A DNA stretch of 64,000 nt from CAWKGC01 sp963849005 (lineage in GTDB: Bacteria; Pseudomonadota; Gammaproteobacteria; Burkholderiales; Usitatibacteraceae). The notes beneath the pieces are model-generated. The model was not told where the DNA came from, searched no databases, and worked only from the letters and a program-made list of their open reading frames with translations. The stretch is taken from contig CAWKGC010000019.1 of assembly GCA_963849005.1 (NCBI GenBank), positions 310,001 through 374,000 on the forward strand. The letters are read 5' to 3'. Position 1 is the first letter of the stretch. Each line of letters starts with the position of its first letter. Shown here piece after piece: positions 28,543 through 37,418 of the stretch. Position numbers and translations under genes: made by a program.

Positions 28543-29661
28543 TCACGCGCCATCCTTGCGGGCCAGGTCCCTTATGGCGGCGAGCCGCGCGGCGTGTATC
28601 GCGCCGGGCAGGTCGGCCGGGCGAGCTGCGGCGATCGCGCCGGCATCGACCGACTGCACGGCCCGGAGCGCCTTTTGCAACAGTTCGCGCTGGGGAAAGC
28701 CGCCCGCGGTCGGCCCTCGCGCGGCGTCGCAGGCCTCGATCAGTTCGTCGAAGCGCGCGGGGCGGCGCAGCGCGTCGCAACGCTCGACCAGCCCCAGGAG
28801 TTGCTCGGGCGAAAGCGCCTGCGCATTCGAAATCGCGGCGCACTCGCGCGACGACATGATCGCGAGGTCGCGGCAGTCGGAGGGCGCTTTCAAACGCGCG
28901 CTGGCCGATGCGGCCGCATCCGGGCCGGAAAGGAAGCGCAGCAGCGCCGCGTAACGCACGGGGAGTGGCGCATTGCGCAATGCCGTCTGGTCCAGGGCCG
29001 CGAGCGCAGGCGCGCCTTCCGGCGCGGAAAGCAGGGCATCGACTTCGGGCAGGATCCTCGCCAGCGCCCCGGCGGCGCGCAGAACGGCGAACATGCGCGA
29101 AGGCTCGAGTTCCATCAGCCCGCGCGAGATTTCCTGCCAGACGCGTTCGGGCACCAGCGCATCGACCTCGCCGGCCTCGACCATGGCGCGCATCAACGCC
29201 ATGGTCCCGGGTGCGACGGCAAATCCGAAGCGCGCGGCGAACCGCGCGGCGCGCAGGATGCGCACCGGATCCTCGGCGAACGCGTCGCTCACGTGGCGAA
29301 GCAGCCCCAGGCGAAGGTCGCTCTCGCCGCCATGTGGATCGATCAGCCGGCCTTCCTCGTCGCGCGCCATGGCGTTGATGGTGAAATCGCGGCGGTTCAG
29401 GTCTTCCTCGAGCGTCACTGCGGGCGAAGCGTGGAAGACGAAGCCCTTGTAGCCGGGGGCGGTCTTGCGCTCGGTGCGGGCGAGCGCGTGCTCTTCCTTC
29501 GTTTCCGGGTGGAGGAACACCGGAAAGTCGGAACCGACCGGCATGTAGCCCTGCTCGATCATGCGCTCCGGGCTTGCGCCGACCACGACATAGTCGCGGT
29601 CCTTCACGGGAAGCCCGAGCAGCTCGTCGCGCACCGCGCCGCCGACCATGTAGACCTTCAT
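28543..29661 (-). CDS. cca: CCA tRNA nucleotidyltransferase (class II), HD-less C-terminus
   Basis: 372-residue enzyme that adds or repairs the 3'-CCA of tRNAs. It begins MKVYMVGGAVRDELLG, followed by the metal-binding DRDYVVVG, then LEEDLNRRDFTINAMA and DAFAEDPVRILRAARFAARF. The C-terminal region lacks the HDLGKG phosphohydrolase motif of the 412-residue E. coli enzyme (the equivalent stretch reads RYAALLRFLSGPDAA), so only nucleotidyl transfer is predicted. It starts 22 bases downstream of the GST gene. Confidence 0.94.
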   Translation of the reverse strand: MKVYMVGGAVRDELLGLPVKDRDYVVVGASPERMIEQGYMPVGSDFPVFLHPETKEEHALARTERKTAPGYKGFVFHASPAVTLEEDLNRRDFTINAMARDEEGRLIDPHGGESDLRLGLLRHVSDAFAEDPVRILRAARFAARFGFAVAPGTMALMRAMVEAGEVDALVPERVWQEISRGLMELEPSRMFAVLRAAGALARILPEVDALLSAPEGAPALAALDQTALRNAPLPVRYAALLRFLSGPDAAASASARLKAPSDCRDLAIMSSRECAAISNAQALSPEQLLGLVERCDALRRPARFDELIEACDAARGPTAGGFPQRELLQKALRAVQSVDAGAIAAARPADLPGAIHAARLAAIRDLARKDGA

Positions 29662-29683
29662 CGCGGCGTCCCGGGGCTTCGCG

Positions 29684-30353
29684 CTAGTTCGGGTTGGCGT
29701 ACGGCTCGTCGTGGGCGACGAATTCCTTCTCCGCGCGCCCCGCGTCCATCCACTCGCGCACCGCCGAGAGCGACTTTACCGCCTCGCAGTACGCCTTCGC
29801 GTCGGCAGGGCAGCGGCGGTGCATAGGTATGGAAGCGCATGACCACCGGGGCGAACATCGCGTCCGCCGCGGAAAAGCTGCTGAAGAGCATGGGCCCCGT
29901 CGATCCGTAGCGCGCGCGGCACATCCGCCACAGGGTACAGATGCGGTCGATGTCCTTCTGCACTTCCGCGCTCATGCCCTTGCCGGGGTGACTCGCGCGC
30001 ACGTTCATCGGCATGGCCATGCGCAGGCTGCGAAACCCCGAATGCATCTCGGCGCTCGCGGAGCGCGCGAGCGCGCGGGCATCGGCCTCTCGCGGCCAGA
30101 TCGCCTTCTCCGGAAACCATTCGGCGACGGTCTCGGCGATCGCCAGCGTGTCCCACACCGCGGTCGTCCCGCGCCAAAGCACCGGCACGAGGCCCGACGG
30201 CGAGCGCTTGCCGATCTCGCGCTCCCACTCGGGGCTGTCGAACCTGAGCAGCATCTCCTCGAAATCGATGCCGGACTGGCGCAGCAGCACCCAAGGCCGC
30301 ATCGACCACGAGGAGTAGTTCTTGTTGCCGATGACCAGCGTGAGCGGTTCCAT
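29684..30353 (-). pseudogene. glutathione S-transferase family protein, C-terminal frameshift
   Basis: MEPLTLVIGNKNYSSWSMRPWVLL is the start of a thioredoxin-fold GST N-terminal domain (about 1-80), with VPVLWRGTTAVWDTLAIAE as the glutathione-binding segment, and a helical C-terminal domain reaching VVMRFHTYAPPLP. One base is wrong near 29815. The adjacent frame carries a natural ending (ADAKAYCEAVKSLSAVREWM ... EPYANPN) to the TAG at 29684-29686. The likely complete protein is about 222 residues. Substrate unknown. A consensus error is probable. Confidence 0.85.
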
Positions 30354-30365
30354 GGTCTCCTCGGG

Positions 30366-30533
30366 GAAACGGGGTCAGGTTACATTATCGAAATAACGGG
30401 GTCAGGTTACATTTCGAAGAAAACGGGGTCAGGTTACATTTCCTGCAGTTCGGGCCGCATATGCGATCCGACGCAGGAAATGTAACCTGACCCCGTTTTC
30501 TCTCGGCAGGGCACGTAACCTGACCCCGTTATT
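30366..30533. repeat. GGGGTCAG-family inverted repeat, copy B
   Basis: Three direct copies of AACGGGGTCAGGTTACATT (from 30367, 30394 and 30421) are followed by inverted copies. The main perfect inverted repeat has 27-base arms at 30420-30446 and 30473-30499 with a 26-base loop; a further inverted ACCTGACCCCGTTAT follows. It fills the gap between the GST gene and the NAD-binding protein gene, both on the minus strand, and could attenuate read-through. Confidence 0.85.
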
Positions 30534-30534
30534 C

Positions 30535-31482
30535 CTACCGCCCGGCGCGGTTGCGGTAGTACTTGTAGCGCCCGCGCTGCGTAGCGTCGGTGAGGTATTC
30601 GGCGACGATGCCTTCGATCGAAGACGGCTTGAAGGCGAACTCCGCGGGCCACGGTTCGCTGCATACGTTGTCCACAGACATCGACTTCAGGTTGTCGCGC
30701 GTCATCATCGGCCCGGGCAGGTATTCGAGGACCGCGGCCTGCAGCGTGGCAGCCCAGTGCGGCAAGGGCAGGATCATGCGGCTGCGGCCCTTGAGCGCGA
30801 TCACCAGCGTCACGAGCTGCTCGAGCGTGTAGACCTTCGGCCCGCCGAGCTGGTAGGTCTTGCCGAAGGTGCGCGGATCGGCGAGCGAGGCGACCATGGC
30901 GCGCGCCACGTCCTCGACCCAGACCGGCTGGAAGCGCGTCTTCGCCCCGGCGAGCGGGATCACCGGGAAGAGCTGCACGAGCCTGGCGAACATGTTGAGG
31001 AAATCGTCCGCGGCGCCGATCACGATCGACGGCTGGAAGATCGTGAGGGGAATGTTCCCGGCGGCGTCCTTCAGCGCCGCTTCGCCGCGACCGCGCGACT
31101 TGAGGTATTCGCTCGGGCCGCTTGCCGAAGCGCCGAGCGCGCTCATCTGCAGGAGGCGCGCCACGCCAGCGGTGCGGCAGGCCCGTCCCACCCTTGCGGG
31201 CAGCTCCACGTGCACCTTCTCGAACGGCTGCCGGCGCGACTGGTGGAGGATGCCGACGAGGTTCACGACCGCGTCCATGCCCTCGAACTGGCGCGCGAGC
31301 GTCGCATCGTCGTTGACGTCCGCGTTGACGACTTCGCCGGTGGGCAGGACGAACAGGCCCCTTGCCTTTTCCCGGTTGCGCGTGAGCACGCGCACCCACA
31401 TGCCGTGCTCGGCAAGCTGCTCGACCACGGAGCGGCCGATGAAACCGGTGCCGCCGAGAACGCAGACGCGATGGATTTCCAT
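30535..31482 (-). CDS. NAD(P)-binding protein, complex I NDUFA9-like/atypical SDR
   Basis: 315 residues with an N-terminal Rossmann motif VCVLGGTGFIGRSVVEQLAE (about 6-25), then VVNLVGILHQ, LLQMSALGAS (about 110) and a YLKSRGRGEAAL stretch that replaces the usual YxxxK neighbourhood. It matches the atypical SDR group containing complex I subunit NDUFA9 and bacterial homologues, some of which act in quinone or lipid metabolism. The substrate is not determinable. It follows the lytic transglycosylase gene with a 8-base gap; its stop abuts repeat B. Confidence 0.88.
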   Translation of the reverse strand: MEIHRVCVLGGTGFIGRSVVEQLAEHGMWVRVLTRNREKARGLFVLPTGEVVNADVNDDATLARQFEGMDAVVNLVGILHQSRRQPFEKVHVELPARVGRACRTAGVARLLQMSALGASASGPSEYLKSRGRGEAALKDAAGNIPLTIFQPSIVIGAADDFLNMFARLVQLFPVIPLAGAKTRFQPVWVEDVARAMVASLADPRTFGKTYQLGGPKVYTLEQLVTLVIALKGRSRMILPLPHWAATLQAAVLEYLPGPMMTRDNLKSMSVDNVCSEPWPAEFAFKPSSIEGIVAEYLTDATQRGRYKYYRNRAGR

Positions 31483-31490
31483 GGGCTGGC

Positions 31491-33473
31491 TCAGAGCGCG
31501 GGGACCACGGCGGCGGTGAGCGCGGTATCCGGGACGCTCATGCCGCGCGCCGGCACCGTGCCGAGCATCTTGCGAAAGCTCTGCTCCTGGCCGGTAATGC
31601 GGTTGTTGTAGAACCAGGTGTTGGCCATGACCTTCTTCACGTAGTCGCGCGTCTCGTTGAAAGGGATGGTCTCGGCGTAGATCGCGGCCTCGAGCGGCTT
31701 GGCGTCCTTCCAGCGGCGCGCGCGCCCCGGGCCGGCGTTGTAGCCGGCGGTGGCGGCGACGCGGTCCCCCAGGTCGGTCCAGACGTGGCGGAAATAGTAA
31801 CTGCCCATCTGCAGGTTGGTCTCGGGCACCAGCAGCATGGTCGTCTTCCAGTCCTTGATGCCCATCTGCTTGGCGATCCAGCGCCCGGTGGCGGGCATGA
31901 TCTGCATGAGCCCCATGGCGCCGGCGCGCGAGCGCGCCTCGGCGATGAAGCGGCTCTCCTGCCGGATCAGCGCATAGACGAAAGCTTCGTCCAGCGACCA
32001 TTGCCTCGCCGCGGCGGAGAGGGCATCCCGGTGCGGCAGCGGATAGCGTTGCGCGAAGTCGTGCACGGCAAGCGTGCGCTCGGCCGTGTTGATCGCGCGG
32101 TCGGGCACCGAAGCGCGCTTCGCCAGCTCCGCCGCGGCAAGCAGGCTCTTGTCGTCCATGCCCCGTATCGCCCACGCCCACTCGCGCAGCGCTTCCGTCC
32201 CCAGTTCGTTGCGGTCGATGCGGTAGAGCATCAGGGCGCGCTGTATGCCGGGGATCTCGCCTATTCGCTTCACCTCCTCCTCGCTCGGCTTGTAGCCTTC
32301 CCAGGACGGCTTTACCGTCTCCCCGACGTCTTCGGCGGCGAGCAGGCCGTAGAAATTCGATTCGCGCGCGAGAAGGCGAAGCGCAGGCTCCGCCTCGGCC
32401 TTCATGCCGGCCTCGCGCAGCGCGCGCGCGTTCCAGTAGCGCCATGCGGCGTCGCGGGCCTCTTCCGGCGACAGTCTCGCGATCGCGCCCCGCACCTCGA
32501 CCCAATCTCCCGACCTGAGCGCGGCCCGGACCCACCATGCCGCCTGCGCGTCGGTAAGCGTCGCGGAGGCCGATTCGCGATACCAGGCGAGTGCTTGCGG
32601 ATGGTGCTGCATGGCCGCCTGCTGCGCGAGCATCGCCCAGGCATAGGCGCTGTCGGCGGCGCCCAGCTTCGGCGCGATGCGCGCAAGGTGCTCGGCCGCG
32701 AGGTCCGGCTGGCTGCGCGCGAGGCGGGCCACGGCAAAGACCGCGAGTTCGCGCTGCGCGCGCTTGTCGAATGCCGCCTTTTCCTTCAGGACTGCAAGAG
32801 GCTCGCGCGAGGCCCGGTCGAACTGTTTTTCCGCCATCGCCTCGCCCGCTGGCAGGTAGGCGCCCGCGCGCAAGGCGTCGCGCAACAGCCCAGCCGCGAG
32901 GAGTTTGCGCACGCGCACCCACACATCGTCGCCATTGATTCGCTTGGCATCGACGGCGGCGTCGAATACTGCCTGGCAGGCGCCGGGCGTCTCGCGCCCC
33001 GAAAGCCAAAGCGAGCGGGCCTCGCCAAGCGCCTCGGCATCCTGCCGGGCAAGCCGTTCCTGCAGCGCGAAGCAGGCGATTTCCACGTCATCGGAAGCGA
33101 TCTTCGGGAACTCGGCGCGGAACAGGTCCCACGACTGGGCGCGGCCCAGCGCCTTCAGCCAGTCGCGGCGCAGCCATTCGGACAGCGGGCTATCGGGGTA
33201 TCGTGCGAAGAAGGACTGCATCTCGGCGGGATCCGCCTTCGGCAGCGAGGCATTGAGGTACCAGTAAGCAGGGTAGGCCTCGAGCAGGTGCCCCTGGAAA
33301 CGCCCGCGCAACTCCCCGAGAAGGCGGGTGTTGGTCAGTTGCGCCGCCTCGCGGGCGACGAGGATGTCCGCGTCCTGCACCGGGCGGGACGGCGCAGGGG
33401 CGGCAAAGGCCTCGGCAATCGCCAGGAACGCGATCGCGAGGGGGTGCTTGATGCAAGTCAAGGTGCGCGGCAT
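31491..33473 (-). CDS. slt: soluble lytic murein transglycosylase
   Basis: 660-residue periplasmic Slt70-type enzyme that cleaves the MurNAc-GlcNAc bond of peptidoglycan to 1,6-anhydro products. An N-terminal signal segment (MPRTLTCIKHPLAIAFLAIA) precedes a long alpha-superhelical U-domain (about 35-480). The C-terminal lysozyme-like domain carries the catalytic Glu in YALIRQESRF, plus GAMGLMQIMPATGRWIAKQMG and the NIQMGSYYF-like NLQMGSYYF. Length matches Slt70. It is divergent from the terC gene across a 70-base gap. Confidence 0.93.
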   Translation of the reverse strand: MPRTLTCIKHPLAIAFLAIAEAFAAPAPSRPVQDADILVAREAAQLTNTRLLGELRGRFQGHLLEAYPAYWYLNASLPKADPAEMQSFFARYPDSPLSEWLRRDWLKALGRAQSWDLFRAEFPKIASDDVEIACFALQERLARQDAEALGEARSLWLSGRETPGACQAVFDAAVDAKRINGDDVWVRVRKLLAAGLLRDALRAGAYLPAGEAMAEKQFDRASREPLAVLKEKAAFDKRAQRELAVFAVARLARSQPDLAAEHLARIAPKLGAADSAYAWAMLAQQAAMQHHPQALAWYRESASATLTDAQAAWWVRAALRSGDWVEVRGAIARLSPEEARDAAWRYWNARALREAGMKAEAEPALRLLARESNFYGLLAAEDVGETVKPSWEGYKPSEEEVKRIGEIPGIQRALMLYRIDRNELGTEALREWAWAIRGMDDKSLLAAAELAKRASVPDRAINTAERTLAVHDFAQRYPLPHRDALSAAARQWSLDEAFVYALIRQESRFIAEARSRAGAMGLMQIMPATGRWIAKQMGIKDWKTTMLLVPETNLQMGSYYFRHVWTDLGDRVAATAGYNAGPGRARRWKDAKPLEAAIYAETIPFNETRDYVKKVMANTWFYNNRITGQEQSFRKMLGTVPARGMSVPDTALTAAVVPAL

Positions 33474-33545
33474 GGAGGGTGACTTATGTTCATGGCGAAA
33501 TTATAGTGTGCTGGAACGTCTTGCACACACTTCCGGAGGACAATC

Positions 33546-34256
33546 ATCGAAGGCTTCGATCCCGCTTTCTGGACCGCCCTGCTCAAGATCATCGGCGTGA
33601 ACATCGTCCTTTCGGGCGATAACGCCGTGGTCATTGCGCTCGCGGCCCGGTCGCTGCCGCCCAGGCAGCAGAAGCAGGCGGTCATTTTCGGCTCCGGGGC
33701 GGCGATCATCATGCGGATCGTGCTTACGCTGGTGGCGGTCGCCCTGCTGGCCCTGCCGTGGCTGAAACTCATCGGATCGGTGTTGCTGCTCTGGATCGGC
33801 GTGAAGCTGCTGGTTCCCGAGGAGGGCGGCGACGACATCAACGCCGGAGACAGCATGATCTCGGCGATCCGCACCATCCTCATCGCGGACCTCGTGATGA
33901 GCCTGGACAACGTCATCGCCGTGGCCGCCGCCGCGGAAGGCAGTGTTACCCTGCTGGTCCTCGGCCTCGCAATCTCGATTCCCCTGGTGATCTTCGGCGC
34001 GACGCTGCTGCTCAGGCTGATGGAACGCTACCCGGTGATCATCACCATCGGCGCGGCGCTCATCGGCTTCGTCGCCGGGGAGATGGCCTGGGAGGACCAG
34101 GCGATTGCCGAGTTCACGTCGCATTTCGCCAAGTGGTTCAAGTATCTCCTTGCCGTCGCCTCCGCGTTGTTCGTGGTAGTCCTCGGAAAGTGGCTGGCCA
34201 AGCGCGCCGGCACCAAGGAAGCGATGCTTGAGGCAGCTCCCAACCAGGAAAAATGA
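33546..34256 (+). CDS. TerC family integral membrane protein
   Basis: About 236 residues, hydrophobic throughout with roughly seven membrane helices. The TerC signature is NIVLSGDNAVVIALAAR near the start, with the matching inverted repeat LVMSLDNVIAVAAAAEGS (about 115-132) carrying paired acidic residues in membrane helices. Family members are linked to metal (Mn2+) efflux or tellurite resistance. The start is unusual: the natural N-terminus (IEGFDPAFWTALLKIIGV) has no ATG, GTG or TTG. A GGAGGA site at 33535-33540 lies 5 bases before ATC at 33546; the first canonical codon is GTG at 33597, which would cut the first helix. Confidence 0.85.
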   Translation: MEGFDPAFWTALLKIIGVNIVLSGDNAVVIALAARSLPPRQQKQAVIFGSGAAIIMRIVLTLVAVALLALPWLKLIGSVLLLWIGVKLLVPEEGGDDINAGDSMISAIRTILIADLVMSLDNVIAVAAAAEGSVTLLVLGLAISIPLVIFGATLLLRLMERYPVIITIGAALIGFVAGEMAWEDQAIAEFTSHFAKWFKYLLAVASALFVVVLGKWLAKRAGTKEAMLEAAPNQEK

Positions 34257-34297
34257 AGCAGACTGATTCACCCGACTTTCAGCCCGAGGAGAATGCA

Positions 34298-35308
34298 ATG
34301 ACCAAAGCAATCGCACACAAGGCCGTCGCGGCGGCGTTCGCCGCCACCGCCATGTTCACGCTCACGCCGGTGCAGGCGTGGGAGCCCACCAAGACGGTGG
34401 AGTTCATCGTCCCCGCCGGCACCGGCGGCGGCGCCGACCAGATGGCGAGGTTCATCCAGTCGGTCATCGCCAAGAACAACCTGATGAAGCAGTCGATGGT
34501 AGTGGTGAACAAGGGCGGCGGGGCCGGCGCCGAGGGCTTCCTCGAAGTGAAGGGCGCCAAGGGCGACCCGCACAAGATCGTGATCACCCTTTCCAATCTC
34601 TTCACCACGCCGCTCGCCACGGGCGTGCCGTTCAGCTGGAAGGACATGACGCCCGTGCGCATGATGGCGCTCGACCAGTTCGTGCTCTGGGTGAATGCCG
34701 AGACGCCCTACAAGACGCCCAAGGAGTACGTCGATGCGGTCAAGGCGGCAGGCGCCAGCAAGTTCAAGATGGGCGGCACCGGCTCCAAGCAGGAAGACCA
34801 GATCATCACGGTGGCGATCGAGAAACAGACGGGCGCCAAGTTCATCTACATTCCCTACAAGGGGGGCGGCGAAGTCGCCACGCAACTCGTCGGCAAGCAC
34901 GTCGATTCCACCGTGAACAACCCTATCGAGGCAGTGGCGCAATGGCGCGCCGGCAACCTGCGGCCGCTGTGCGTGTTCGACGAGCAGCGCATGCCGTACA
35001 AGGAAAAGGTCACCAAGGACATGGCCTGGGGCGACATCCCGACGTGCAAGGAGCTGGGACTGAGCACTGATTACCTCATGCTGCGCGGCATCTTCATGCC
35101 CGGAGGGGTGACGAAGGAACAGGTGGACTATTACGTCGACCTGCTTGAAAAGGTCCGCCAGACGCCGGAGTGGAAGAAGTTCCTGGAAGAAGGCGCGTTC
35201 AACAACACCGCGCTGACCGGCAAGGCTTACGCGGACTGGATCGAGAAGAACGAGAAGCTGCACTACGACCTGATGAAGGAAGCCGGCTTCCTCGCCGCGG
35301 GAAAGTAG
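34298..35308 (+). CDS. tctC: tripartite tricarboxylate transporter receptor, Bug/TctC family
   Basis: 336-residue periplasmic substrate-binding protein with a signal peptide (MTKAIAHKAVAAAFAATAMF, cleavage near VQA). The Bug signature regions are seen: VEFIVPAGTGGGADQMARFI (about 33-52), VVNKGGGAGAEGF and YIPYKGGGEVATQLVGKHVD (about 185-204). It captures a carboxylate for the TctAB membrane pair encoded directly downstream; the ligand cannot be fixed from sequence. A GAGGAG site precedes the ATG. A hairpin after the gene may lower expression of tctBA relative to the receptor. Confidence 0.93.
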   Translation: MTKAIAHKAVAAAFAATAMFTLTPVQAWEPTKTVEFIVPAGTGGGADQMARFIQSVIAKNNLMKQSMVVVNKGGGAGAEGFLEVKGAKGDPHKIVITLSNLFTTPLATGVPFSWKDMTPVRMMALDQFVLWVNAETPYKTPKEYVDAVKAAGASKFKMGGTGSKQEDQIITVAIEKQTGAKFIYIPYKGGGEVATQLVGKHVDSTVNNPIEAVAQWRAGNLRPLCVFDEQRMPYKEKVTKDMAWGDIPTCKELGLSTDYLMLRGIFMPGGVTKEQVDYYVDLLEKVRQTPEWKKFLEEGAFNNTALTGKAYADWIEKNEKLHYDLMKEAGFLAAGK

Positions 35309-35321
35309 CGGCCGAAGCACG

Positions 35322-35346
35322 GGGCCCCGGCGACGGGGCCCTTCTT
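35322..35346 (+). terminator. hairpin between tctC and tctB
   Basis: GGGCCCC (35322-35328) pairs with GGGGCCC (35335-35341) and is followed by TTCTT. The T tract is short, so partial termination is expected, matching the usual excess of receptor over membrane subunits. Confidence 0.6.
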
Positions 35347-35368
35347 GTTCGAAGCGCAGGGGGTTGGC

Positions 35369-35878
35369 ATGGATGACAAAAAGCCGGTCGCGTCGGTCAA
35401 GACGCTCGAGATCGTGGTCGCCGCGTTGTTCCTGGTATTCGGTGCCATCGTGATCTGGGACAGCAGGCGGCTGGGGGCTTCGTGGGGATCCGACGGGCCG
35501 CAGGCCGGGTATTTCCCGTTCTACGTTGGCGCGCTGATCTGCATTGCGAGCGTGTTCAACCTTGTGCGAGCCTTCCAGTTGGGCGAAAGGGGCCGCGAGG
35601 GCTTCGTCGAGCGCGGCCAGTTGAAGATGATCCTCACGGTGATGGTCCCGACCGTGATCTACGTCGCGATGATCGCCAACCCGTGGCTCTCGCTCGGCAT
35701 CTACGTCGCCTCGGCGATCTTCATCGCCTTCTTCATGTGGCGCCTGGGCAAGTACCCCTGGGTGAAGATCGTCCCGGTGTCGGTGGGCACCATGTTCTTC
35801 TTCTTCCTCATGTTCGAGATCTGGTTCAAGGTGCCGCTCCCGAAGGGCCCGCTCGAAGCGGCGCTCGGGTTCGGCTGA
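35369..35878 (+). CDS. tctB: tripartite tricarboxylate transporter small membrane subunit TctB
   Basis: 169 residues with about four membrane helices (about 13-32, 47-67, 88-106, 112-150). The N-terminal VAALFLVFGAIVIWDSRRLG and GPQAGYFPFYVGALICIAS are typical of TctB. It lies between tctC and tctA in the standard order. Confidence 0.93.
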   Translation: MDDKKPVASVKTLEIVVAALFLVFGAIVIWDSRRLGASWGSDGPQAGYFPFYVGALICIASVFNLVRAFQLGERGREGFVERGQLKMILTVMVPTVIYVAMIANPWLSLGIYVASAIFIAFFMWRLGKYPWVKIVPVSVGTMFFFFLMFEIWFKVPLPKGPLEAALGFG

Positions 35879-35890
35879 CCGGGGCGGGCC

Positions 35891-37417
35891 ATGGACGAAA
35901 TACGCTCCCTGATCGGCGGCTTCGCGGTCGCCCTCACCTGGTTCAACATCGCGCTGATGTTCGCCGGGATCATCCTCGGCGTGATCATCGGCGTGCTGCC
36001 GGGGCTGGGCGGCGCGAACGGCGTGGCGATCCTGCTCCCGCTCACGTTCTCGATGGCGCAGTCGCCGGGCGGAACGACGTCGGCAATCATCCTGCTTTCC
36101 TGCATCTACTGGGGCGCGCTGTTCGGCGGAGCCATCACGTCGATCCTGTTCAACATTCCGGGCGAGCCCTGGTCGGTCGCGACGACTTTCGACGGCTATC
36201 CGCTGGCCCAGAACGGCCGCGCCGGGGCGGCGCTCGCCTCGGCCTTCACATCGTCCTTCGTCGGCGCGTTCGTCGCGGTGGTGATGATCACCTTCCTCTC
36301 GCCGGTCGTGGCACGTTTCGCGCTCAGGTTCGGCCCGCCGGAATACTTTTCGGTCTACATGCTGACCTTCTGCGCCTTCGTCGGCATGAACAAGGGCGCG
36401 CCATGGAAGGCGATCGCGGCGATGATGGTCGGCTTCGCGCTGGCGGCGGTGGGCATCGACACCGTCACAGGCCAGTTGCGGATGACCTTCGAGATCCCGC
36501 AACTCCTCAAGGGCTTCGATTTCCTGATCGCGGTGATCGGGCTCTTCGGCATCGGCGAGATCCTGCTCACCATCGAGGAAGGGCTGGTCTTCAAGGGGCA
36601 GAGCGCCAAGCTCAACATGAAAGTGGTGATCGAGACCTGGAAGGAGCTGCCGAAGTACTGGAAGACCTCGCTGCGTTCCTCCGTCGTGGGTTGCCTGATG
36701 GGCATTGTCCCGGGAGGGGCCACGCCGGCGTCGTTCATGAGCTACGGGCTGGCCAAGCGCATGAGCAAGGATGGGCCGAAGTTCGGCACCGGCCTGGTCG
36801 AGGGCGTGGTCGCGCCGGAAACGGCCGCCCACGCCGCCGGCACCTCGGCGCTGCTGCCGATGCTGACCCTCGGCGTGCCGGGCTCGCCGACCGCGGCGGT
36901 GTTGCTGGGCGGGCTCCTCATCTGGGGCCTGCAGCCCGGGCCGCTGCTGTTCGTCGAGCAGAAGGACTTCGTCTGGGGGCTGATCGCCTCGATGTACCTC
37001 GGCAACATCGTGGGACTGATCGTCGTGCTCACCTGCGTGCCGCTGTTCGCGGCGATCCTGCGCGTGCCGTTCTCGATCATCGCGCCGGTGATCCTGGTGA
37101 TCTGCGCGATCGGCGCCTATACCGTGCACGGCTCGATGTTCGACGTCTGGCTGATGGTCGCCTTCGGCATCGTCGGCTATGTCTTCAAGAAGCTCGACTA
37201 CCCGATGGCGCCGATGGTGCTGGCCCTGGTGCTGGGAGACCGCGCGGAGGATTCGTTCCGGCAGGCGATGCTCGGCTCGCAGGGCGACCTGCGGGTATTC
37301 TTCGCCAATCCGCTGGTCGGCACCATGACCACGCTCGGATTGCTGCTGCTCTTCTGGCCGCTGATCTCGAGGGCGCTCGACATGGTGCGCGGGCGCAACG
37401 CAAAGGCGGGAGGCTGA
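35891..37417 (+). CDS. tctA: tripartite tricarboxylate transporter large membrane subunit TctA
   Basis: 508 residues with about 11-12 membrane helices. The conserved N-terminal loop GVLPGLGGANGVAILLPLTF (about 37-56) and its C-terminal counterpart GIVPGGATPASFMSYGLAKR (about 272-291) are the family's duplicated signature. GSPTAAVLLGGLLIWGLQPGPL is also typical. It transports carboxylates with sodium or proton coupling. It starts 12 bases after tctB, and the next gene begins 1 base after its stop. Confidence 0.95.
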   Translation: MDEIRSLIGGFAVALTWFNIALMFAGIILGVIIGVLPGLGGANGVAILLPLTFSMAQSPGGTTSAIILLSCIYWGALFGGAITSILFNIPGEPWSVATTFDGYPLAQNGRAGAALASAFTSSFVGAFVAVVMITFLSPVVARFALRFGPPEYFSVYMLTFCAFVGMNKGAPWKAIAAMMVGFALAAVGIDTVTGQLRMTFEIPQLLKGFDFLIAVIGLFGIGEILLTIEEGLVFKGQSAKLNMKVVIETWKELPKYWKTSLRSSVVGCLMGIVPGGATPASFMSYGLAKRMSKDGPKFGTGLVEGVVAPETAAHAAGTSALLPMLTLGVPGSPTAAVLLGGLLIWGLQPGPLLFVEQKDFVWGLIASMYLGNIVGLIVVLTCVPLFAAILRVPFSIIAPVILVICAIGAYTVHGSMFDVWLMVAFGIVGYVFKKLDYPMAPMVLALVLGDRAEDSFRQAMLGSQGDLRVFFANPLVGTMTTLGLLLLFWPLISRALDMVRGRNAKAGG

Positions 37418-37418
37418 C

